From the NCBI GenBank assembly GCA_039936115.1, contig JBDTIZ010000261.1:1-7619 (forward strand): DNA of 7,619 bases, in the 5' to 3' direction. Source of the DNA: DATIJJ01 sp039936115. GTDB lineage: Bacteria > Pseudomonadota > Gammaproteobacteria > DSM-16500. Both the position numbers and the translations under genes were made by a program. Position 1 is the stretch's first letter, and each line of letters starts with the position of its first letter. The notes under the pieces are model-generated. The model was given only the letters and a program-made list of their open reading frames with translations. It made no database searches and had not been told where the DNA came from. Below, in pieces: positions 1-3,923 of the stretch.

Positions 1-20
1 GTACTCTCTTTCCATGGCAT
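1..20 (-). CDS. IS481-family transposase, N-terminal six codons (runs off the window)
   Basis: Only the start of the gene is present: ATG at 20-18, then codons reading MPWKES before the window ends. MPWKE is the usual beginning of many IS481-family DDE transposases, which have an N-terminal helix-turn-helix and an rve-type catalytic core; those parts would lie to the left. A strong Shine-Dalgarno, GGAGG (33-29), is 8 bases before this ATG. A second in-frame ATG at 35-33 would add five residues, but it has an in-frame TAG two codons upstream and no ribosome binding site, so ATG 20 is preferred. The call rests on six codons plus the terminal repeat next to them. Whether the transposase is intact cannot be told. 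Confidence 0.6.
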
Positions 21-46
21 ATTTGGCCCCTCCATGGGCTAAATAT
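19..46 (-). promoter_or_regulatory. Hairpin covering the transposase start codon
   Basis: Arms at 46-36 and 29-19 pair over 11 positions with one mismatch (A opposite C in the minus-strand RNA) around a 6-base loop. The first two bases of the transposase AUG (20-19) are in the 3' arm. The Shine-Dalgarno GGAGG (33-29) lies in the loop and the first stem pair. Folding should reduce ribosome access. A plus-strand transcript would form the same hairpin with a G-U pair instead of the mismatch. The effect on translation is inferred. Confidence 0.5.
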
Positions 47-58
47 ATCATTTGAAAG

Positions 59-99
59 TGTAAACCATGTTCCCGGACAGGTGTAAACTATGTCCCCGG
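59..99. repeat. Two tandem 18-bp motifs at the IS end (candidate transposase binding sites)
   Basis: The sequence at 59-76 and that at 82-99 match at 16 of 18 bases (TGTAAACCATGTTCCCGG and TGTAAACTATGTCCCCGG), offset by 23 bp, about two helical turns. The outer copy is part of the probable terminal inverted repeat ending near 107. Repeated motifs at the ends of insertion sequences commonly bind the transposase; that role here is inferred. Confidence 0.65.
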
Positions 100-199
100 T
101 TCATACATTGTCCGCGGGATCCAGTCAACTTGGCATCTGTTTTGATTTGTAGAAAAGGATACGAGACAAAAAAAGTAATGGGAATTTAGAAAATAATCA

Positions 200-235
200 C
201 AGTAGAGAATGTTTCAAAAAAAACATTCTCTACTG
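200..235 (-). terminator. 15-bp hairpin, probable terminator of the yqjD/yqjE-like operon
   Basis: Perfect arms at 200-214 and 221-235 surround a 6-base loop. On the minus strand the hairpin is followed by TGATTATTTTC, a moderately T-rich tail. The TAG stop of the yqjE-like gene (232-230) lies inside the right arm, so a ribosome finishing translation would cover part of the stem. The stem is AT-rich for an intrinsic terminator, so it may instead protect the 3' end. Confidence 0.6.
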
Positions 236-622
236 ATCATCATTAGCTTTACGCAAACTGCGGCATTTTTGAATCGTTCCAGGAAAGAATAAACTTTTCT
301 TTGCGTTTAAAAAAATGTATCCAAGAATAATTATCAGCGCGGCGTTAGAAATAAACACAATAAATAAAGAAAGCAAAATACTTAATTGTAACGATGATGT
401 TAGGTACACAAACAGCATAGCCAGCAAGCATAACCACGCAGAGGAAATTAGCGTAGCACAAATAACAGCGAGGACGAGTACCGTCACCGCCGCTTGTCCC
501 GCTAGGCGTGCCTCTAAATTAATTAGCGCAGTGATATTTGAAATTGTGCTAATTAAGTTAGGCACCAACATCAACACGTCGCGAACAGTATCAACAAGTT
601 GAGATTTTCTCTTACTGGGCAT
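230..622 (-). CDS. YqjE/phage-holin-like (PF07332-type) inner-membrane protein
   Basis: A 130-residue membrane protein resembling the YqjE / 'phage holin family' group, whose function is unknown; the holin name comes from topology, not from shown lysis. A basic N-terminus (MPSKRK) and an amphipathic stretch (about 10-42, with LINLEARLAG) precede two membrane segments at about 44-72 and 80-105. The tail is basic and ends in NDDQ. The amphipathic segment followed by a two-helix hairpin matches YqjE proteins. Start ATG 622 has AAGGA (632-628) five bases upstream. The gene follows the YqjD-like gene by 31 bases on the same strand. In Escherichia coli yqjD and yqjE are likewise adjacent, which strengthens both calls. 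It likely shares the promoter upstream of 929 and ends in the 200-235 hairpin. Confidence 0.75.
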   Translation of the reverse strand: MPSKRKSQLVDTVRDVLMLVPNLISTISNITALINLEARLAGQAAVTVLVLAVICATLISSAWLCLLAMLFVYLTSSLQLSILLSLFIVFISNAALIIILGYIFLNAKKSLFFPGTIQKCRSLRKANDDQ

Positions 623-653
623 ACAAATCCTTATGTACTAAGTGTAAAAAAAA

Positions 654-929
654 TTAGTCTTTTTTGCGCAGCAAAAATCCAATGACTACACCAGTAAACA
701 TTGCAAGTCCCAAAGATTTTAATGGTTTGTCAGTGACATATTCCGTTAAATTATCTTTGACTGCAGTTGTTTTCTCTTTTGCATCTTCAAATGTTTGAGA
801 AAACACTTCACCAGCTTTGCCACGGATATCACGGCTTGTTTCAGCCAAAATGGCTTTGATTTTTGATAAATCATCGTGTAAATCAATTTCATGGTTGCGA
901 GCATGCTTTCTAGCGTTGGTCTTATACAT
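654..929 (-). CDS. YqjD/ElaB-like (DUF883) membrane-anchored protein
   Basis: A 91-residue protein of the ElaB/YqjD/DUF883 type. In E. coli these are C-terminally anchored inner-membrane proteins linked to ribosome binding in stationary phase; that role is known for the family and not shown here. A charged, helix-forming region (about 10-65, including DLSKIKAILAETSRDIRGKA) is followed by a C-terminal membrane segment with small residues, LGLAMFTGVVIGFLL, ending RKKD. The start is ATG 929, with AAAGGAG (945-939) nine bases upstream. An in-frame ATG at 986 would add 19 residues, but it overlaps the TATAAT box at 990-985 and would lie before the transcription start. It heads a two-gene operon with the yqjE-like gene. 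Confidence 0.8.
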   Translation of the reverse strand: MYKTNARKHARNHEIDLHDDLSKIKAILAETSRDIRGKAGEVFSQTFEDAKEKTTAVKDNLTEYVTDKPLKSLGLAMFTGVVIGFLLRKKD

Positions 930-984
930 GATGCCTTGCTCCTTTAGTTGATTAGATAGATTTATTTTTTTATGACACAAGCTC

Positions 985-1012
985 ATTATACCTCTTTTTT
1001 TAACGTTATGAG
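985..1012 (-). promoter_or_regulatory. Promoter of the yqjD/yqjE-like operon
   Basis: A perfect TATAAT (990-985) lies about 55 bases before the yqjD-like ATG at 929. The best -35 at 16-bp spacing is CTCATA (1012-1007), only 3 of 6 matches, so the promoter may need an activator or rely on its -10. The expected start near 978 gives a 5' leader of about 49 bases. Weak -35 boxes also suit stationary-phase sigma factors, but that is a guess. Confidence 0.55.
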
Positions 1013-1057
1013 GGATGTGGGTTAACTGATTGGATTTTATGGTTATTTCAAGAAAAT

Positions 1058-1104
1058 AGCCCTTCTCTCCCCTCCCACAAAAAGCGCAGGGGGAGAGGAG
1101 GGTT
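1058..1104 (-). terminator. GC-rich terminator of the marR-small protein operon
   Basis: The arm at 1060-1072 pairs with 1090-1102 over 13 positions, with one T-G wobble on the plus strand, around a 17-base loop. The minus strand continues CTATTTTCTTG after the stem. The hairpin starts 8 bases past the stop of the 51-residue gene and lies between it and the next minus-strand promoter at 985-1012, as expected for an operon terminator. Confidence 0.65.
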
Positions 1105-1110
1105 TAATTG

Positions 1111-1266
1111 TTATAAGCCATTCAGCACATAACTCATGCAAAGTTGTGGCAGATAAATGGCGGCAGCAATGCCCACAACATAAATCGTAAACCAAAACAA
1201 ATTCGCGGATATTTTTGAAAGAATAGATGATTGTTTTTGCGGTTGGCGAATTGCATCTACTGACAT
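1111..1266 (-). CDS. 51-residue single-pass membrane protein of unknown function
   Basis: A small gene encoding 51 residues: ATG 1266, TAA at 1113-1111. The protein has a polar N-terminus (MSVDAIRQPQKQSSILSKIS), one hydrophobic segment at about 22-40 (NLFWFTIYVVGIAAAIYL), and a short tail with a single cysteine, ending VLNGL. Reality as a gene is supported by GAGGAG (1279-1274) with ideal 7-base spacing to the ATG, by its place 38 bases after the marR stop on the same strand, and by the GC-rich hairpin immediately after its stop. I do not recognise the family. Small membrane proteins of this kind often modulate transporters or sensors. Co-transcription with a MarR repressor suggests that the repressor controls it; both points are inference. 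Confidence 0.7.
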   Translation of the reverse strand: MSVDAIRQPQKQSSILSKISANLFWFTIYVVGIAAAIYLPQLCMSYVLNGL

Positions 1267-1304
1267 GTTAGTGCTCCTCATTTTTAGTGCTTTATTTTAA
1301 TTAT

Positions 1305-1769
1305 TTAAATTAATACTTGGGTAAACTTGTGAAATATTTTTAACATATTTTCCTGCTCATCATCCGATAAAACACTAAGCAGTTTGCGTATCACTTCGTG
1401 CATATGTTTAATCTGCACTTGATGGATTTTTTTACCTTCAGGCGTCAATGCGCCCAGCACAATACGACGATCTTCTTCGCTGCGAATACGTTGAACCAAT
1501 TTGGCTTTTACTAATTTATCGACGATTACGGTTATGCTGCTCATGGAAAGCATGGCTTGCTTGGCAATTTCACTCATTGTACAAGGCTCATTATCACCTA
1601 TGATATTGATAACATTAAGCTCTTGCATGTTTAAGTTGCCAAGTGATATTAAAAGCTCAGCGCCACTTTTATCTTGCAACTTGCGTAATAGGATAAAATA
1701 TTGCGCTAATTGTTGAATTCGCTGCTCTGTAGGTTGATCTTTTGTCATTACTTCGATTTCGCTCATCAT
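1305..1769 (-). CDS. MarR-family transcriptional regulator
   Basis: A 154-residue winged-helix repressor of the MarR family, which act as dimers on palindromic operators and release DNA on binding a small ligand or on oxidation. The N-terminal helix (about 14-45) belongs to the dimer interface. The winged helix spans about 48-115, with TMSEIAKQAMLSMSSITVIV as the helix-turn-helix, a recognition helix near 75-88, and the wing RSEEDRRIV followed by LTPEGKK, which fits the family's DxR...LT pattern. The C-terminal helices (115-154) complete the dimerisation region. C63 is the only cysteine, so an OhrR-type redox switch is not obvious. The ligand cannot be predicted. ATG 1769 has no Shine-Dalgarno and sits next to the predicted transcription start, so it may be leaderless. 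An in-frame ATG at 1747 (giving MTKDQ) is an alternative. The 51-residue gene follows in the same operon. Confidence 0.88.
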   Translation of the reverse strand: MMSEIEVMTKDQPTEQRIQQLAQYFILLRKLQDKSGAELLISLGNLNMQELNVINIIGDNEPCTMSEIAKQAMLSMSSITVIVDKLVKAKLVQRIRSEEDRRIVLGALTPEGKKIHQVQIKHMHEVIRKLLSVLSDDEQENMLKIFHKFTQVLI

Positions 1770-1776
1770 AAATGCT

Positions 1777-1805
1777 ATTTAAACTCAAAATATTTTAATA
1801 GTCAA
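1777..1805 (-). promoter_or_regulatory. marR promoter
   Basis: TTGACT (1805-1800) and TTAAAT (1782-1777) are separated by 17 bp, matching sigma-70 consensus at 5 and 4 of 6 positions. Transcription would start near 1770, at or just before the first ATG (1769). Confidence 0.55.
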
Positions 1806-1811
1806 ACTATT
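1797..1811. promoter_or_regulatory. Candidate MarR operator overlapping the -35 box
   Basis: The inverted repeat AATAGT-CAA-ACTATT contains the whole -35 hexamer of the marR promoter. A short AT-rich palindrome over the promoter is the usual arrangement for autorepression by MarR proteins. Binding by this regulator is inferred. Confidence 0.5.
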
Positions 1812-1852
1812 TTTAAGATAAATAATTAGACTCGGCGGGAGTAATTTAGATA

Positions 1853-1878
1853 AAGAGCGACCTTATGTATTCGCTCTT
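1853..1878 (-). terminator. Possible terminator of the DUF2147 gene
   Basis: AAGAGCGA (1853-1860) pairs perfectly with TCGCTCTT (1871-1878) around a 10-base loop, 27 bases past the DUF2147 stop. The minus-strand tail TTATCTAAATTAC is only weakly T-rich. A second weak hairpin (about 1824-1846, loop GGCGG) follows and has a T-richer tail. One or both may end the transcript before the marR promoter. Confidence 0.4.
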
Positions 1879-1905
1879 AAACAGCTATGGCTTGTCATAA
1901 CTACA

Positions 1906-2376
1906 CTACCATCTATCAACCCGTATCCAAGTTTGTGTACGTCCCAAGATGGGCAAACCAATATAACCATGTACTTGCATACTAGCGCCGTTGTTTACCA
2001 ACCTTAAGCTGCAACGATACGTTTTACCGTTATTGGGATCCAGGATTTGCCCTCCTGTCCACTTGTCGCCGTTCACTCTCATTCCCTCTAATATAGTCAT
2101 GCCGACTATACGCTTGTTATGATTATTGCCTTTGCATGCATCACAGACTTCATTTTCATCTTTACCTGGTTTAGGCCAAATTTTTATGACTTGACCACGT
2201 AATGAACCATCAGAAGTTTGAACAATTTGGATAATGCTTTTTTGCTTTCCCGTAACATCATCAATTGTTTTCCAATAACCCACGGGTGAACTTGAATCGA
2301 GTGCCCATGCCGTTAAGCTGAAAAACATCCCAACCATAAAAAACAATACCGTCATTATTTTAACAGCGAACTTCAT
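1906..2376 (-). CDS. Exported DUF2147 family protein
   Basis: A 156-residue protein of the DUF2147 (PF09917) type, small exported proteins of unknown function found in many proteobacteria. Residues 1-25 form a signal peptide: MKFAVK, a hydrophobic core (about 7-22), and a probable signal peptidase I site after AWA. The mature part opens with the family hallmark of a GYW followed by D..TGK and a hydrophobic strand (33-51). It also has GQVIKIWPKPG (61-71), GGQILDPNNGKTYRC (108-122) and a C-terminal GRTQTWIRV (145-153). Cysteines are at 78 and 81 (CDAC) and 122. ATG 2376 has AAAGGAG five bases upstream. The gene follows the GGDEF-EAL gene by 74 bases on the same strand, so partial co-transcription is possible, though a weak promoter lies between. 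Confidence 0.85.
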   Translation of the reverse strand: MKFAVKIMTVLFFMVGMFFSLTAWALDSSSPVGYWKTIDDVTGKQKSIIQIVQTSDGSLRGQVIKIWPKPGKDENEVCDACKGNNHNKRIVGMTILEGMRVNGDKWTGGQILDPNNGKTYRCSLRLVNNGASMQVHGYIGLPILGRTQTWIRVDRW

Positions 2377-2413
2377 ACATACTCCTTTAGCGATGGTTTA
2401 ATTTCCTACTGTC

Positions 2414-2441
2414 ATCTTATTTCTTCTTACAGCAACTGCAA
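2414..2441 (-). promoter_or_regulatory. Weak candidate promoter for the DUF2147 gene
   Basis: TTGCAG (2441-2436) and TAAGAT (2419-2414) are spaced 16 bp apart, with 3 and 4 of 6 consensus matches. The -35 overlaps a small imperfect hairpin (2426-2442), which has no T-rich tail on the minus strand and so is not called a terminator. Confidence 0.3.
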
Positions 2442-2450
2442 GAGATATTT

Positions 2451-3782
2451 TTATTTCAATTCTACTCGCCGCAAGAAAGCAGTAATTATATCAACTGAGT
2501 TTGGACGACAATAATAATAACCCTGAATTTCGTCACATCCCAAATCAGTCAGTATTTGTTGTTGATCTGCTGTTTCTATGCCTTCGGCCAGTAATTTCAC
2601 CTCAAGACTTTTTCCAACGGCAATAATTGCTTTTACAATAGCTAAATCTGACTGGCTGCGAAAAATATCGCTTACGAAAGATTGATCTATCTTGATGCGG
2701 TCAAAATAAAATCGTTTGAGATAATTAAATGAAGAATAACCTGTACCAAAATCATCAATCGTTACTTTAACCCCCAATTGCTTTAAAGAATTAATGACAA
2801 GCTGGGTGTTTTCTATGTCTTCAATTAAAATATTTTCGGTAATTTCGAGCTCCAAGCTATCGCCACTTAAATTTTCTTCATGTAATACCTGTTTGATAAA
2901 ATCAACAAATTTAGCGTCAATTAAGTAAGGTGCTGTGATATTGACTGCAATGTGTTGCAGATGTAAGCCTGAATCACGCCAGCATTTCAATTGATGACAA
3001 GCTGTGCGTAATATCCACTGTGTCATAGGACCAATCAAACCACTTTCCACTGAAACGTCGACAAATTTTTCTGGGCGAATAACGCTCCCATCCTTTTTTT
3101 TCCAGCGTAGTAAAACTTCAACGCCAGTGCAGGTATTGGTTTTTAAGCACAATAAAGGTTGGTAATATAAAATGAATTCGTTGTTTTCTAAAGCGACATG
3201 TAAGTCGTGTTCTAATTGTGATTTAGCATTAATTTTATCGAGCATTTCAATTTCAAAAAAACGAAAATTATTTCTTCCTTGTTCTTTTGCATAGTATAGC
3301 GCGATATCTGCATATCGTAATAACGTATTATAATCCTGAGTTTCTTTCGTGTAAAAACTAATGCCAATGCTCGCATTAATTCTGAATTGATAATCATCAA
3401 CAGAAAATATTTTCGAAATTAACAGTAATAACTCTTTTGCATAAGCAGCCACAAATTCTTCTGAAGACGGTTCCATCAGAGCAATAACAAATTTATCGCC
3501 TCCTAATGATGCGATAAATTCATTAGACGAAATTTTTTCCCGCAAGCGCGTCGCGATTGATTTTAATAACTCGTCGCCAATGGTGTAGCCATGCGTATCA
3601 TTGACATATTTAAATTTATTAATATCAAGAAATAACAAGGCAAAATTGCATGGTGTTTTGTGAGTCTTTAAAAATTGGTTTACTTTATCTTCGAGCGAAC
3701 GACGATTAGGTAATCCAGTGAGCGATTCATGATAGGCAAGATATTCAATTTTTGTTGATTCGTTGTCGATGTGTTTAGTCAT
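2451..3782 (-). CDS. GGDEF-EAL protein, probable c-di-GMP phosphodiesterase
   Basis: A 443-residue cytoplasmic protein with a GGDEF domain (about 10-175) and an EAL domain (about 185-438), and no transmembrane or sensory domain. The GGDEF half keeps LTGLPNRR (21-28) and LDINKFKYVND (52-62), but the signature reads GGDKF (94-98) and the inhibitory-site RxxD is replaced by SSNE (85-88), so cyclase activity is doubtful. The EAL half is complete. The motif reads EVL (222-224), a variant seen in active enzymes. N281, E313, D343, D344, K364, E400 and Q420 occupy the positions of the metal- and substrate-binding residues of RocR, with essentially the same spacing. It should hydrolyse c-di-GMP to pGpG, perhaps with GTP binding by the GGDEF half as control. 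No in-frame start lies upstream (a stop is seven codons before ATG 3782), and the ribosome binding site is poor (AAGG, 12 bases away). Confidence 0.9.
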   Translation of the reverse strand: MTKHIDNESTKIEYLAYHESLTGLPNRRSLEDKVNQFLKTHKTPCNFALLFLDINKFKYVNDTHGYTIGDELLKSIATRLREKISSNEFIASLGGDKFVIALMEPSSEEFVAAYAKELLLLISKIFSVDDYQFRINASIGISFYTKETQDYNTLLRYADIALYYAKEQGRNNFRFFEIEMLDKINAKSQLEHDLHVALENNEFILYYQPLLCLKTNTCTGVEVLLRWKKKDGSVIRPEKFVDVSVESGLIGPMTQWILRTACHQLKCWRDSGLHLQHIAVNITAPYLIDAKFVDFIKQVLHEENLSGDSLELEITENILIEDIENTQLVINSLKQLGVKVTIDDFGTGYSSFNYLKRFYFDRIKIDQSFVSDIFRSQSDLAIVKAIIAVGKSLEVKLLAEGIETADQQQILTDLGCDEIQGYYYCRPNSVDIITAFLRRVELK

Positions 3783-3824
3783 ATTGGCTGAAAACCTTGG
3801 TTACTATGCCACTCTCTGATAGAA

Positions 3825-3830
3825 AGTATA
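3825..3830 (-). promoter_or_regulatory. Candidate -10 box of the GGDEF-EAL gene
   Basis: TATACT (3830-3825) on the minus strand matches 5 of 6 positions, 42 bases before ATG 3782. No good -35 is seen at normal spacing. The box overlaps the left arm of the palindrome at 3827-3843. Confidence 0.35.
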
Positions 3831-3843
3831 TTTATTAAATATA
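3827..3843. promoter_or_regulatory. 17-bp palindrome in the divergent control region
   Basis: TATATTTA-T-TAAATATA is a perfect inverted repeat between the GGDEF-EAL gene and the aas fusion. It covers part of the minus-strand -10 and lies about 25 bp upstream of the plus-strand -10. It may be a regulator site, but such AT-rich sequence also forms palindromes by chance. Confidence 0.35.
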
Positions 3844-3867
3844 TCACTAAAGTATCTATAACTCCTT

Positions 3868-3873
3868 TATAAT
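3868..3873 (+). promoter_or_regulatory. -10 box of the aas fusion gene
   Basis: A perfect TATAAT, about 50 bases before ATG 3924. The -35 region (3844-3850) is poor. A second possible box, TATTAT, lies at 3875-3880. The leader would be about 44 bases. Confidence 0.45.
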
Positions 3874-3923
3874 CTATTATACCATTCTAGTCTGATTTTA
3901 CAGGATGATCGGAGAGCAGAAAA

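Larger units (their letters stand above)
1..107 (-). mobile_element. IS481-family insertion sequence, 5' end only
   Basis: This is the outer end of an insertion sequence whose body lies left of the window. On the minus strand, reading inward, it starts with TGTATGAACC at about 107, carries two copies of an 18-bp motif (99-82 and 76-59), and then a Shine-Dalgarno and a transposase start at 20. IS481-family ends usually begin with TGT, and a tip of the form TGTNNNNACCGG followed by GACATAG is, from memory, common in this group. The outer boundary at 107 is inferred from that tip. The other end and any target duplication are outside the window, so completeness cannot be judged. The element sits downstream of the yqjE-like gene and does not interrupt a recognisable one. 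Confidence 0.65.

Noticed and set aside
108..199. Stretch between the IS end and the hairpin, with a short plus-strand frame reading DPVNLASVLICRKGYE.
   Set aside because: No start, ribosome binding site or recognisable family; too short to call a gene remnant.
315..602. Plus-strand reading frame opposite the yqjE-like gene.
   Set aside because: Lies antisense to a supported gene, lacks a ribosome binding site and has no recognisable family; taken as a shadow.
230..622. Possible phage lysis holin.
   Set aside because: The neighbour is a DUF883/YqjD-like gene and no endolysin or phage gene is nearby; the YqjE-type chromosomal pair explains it better.
1078..1088. CAAAAAGCGCA in the loop of the marR operon terminator is identical to 7498-7508 in the 3' palindrome.
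   Set aside because: An 11-base match without shared flanks; could be chance or a tiny remnant of the same repeat, but not enough to claim.
2426..2442. Imperfect hairpin CTTACAG-CAA-CTGCAAG between the GGDEF-EAL and DUF2147 genes.
   Set aside because: Seven pairs with a mismatch and no T-rich tail on either strand; not supportable as a terminator.
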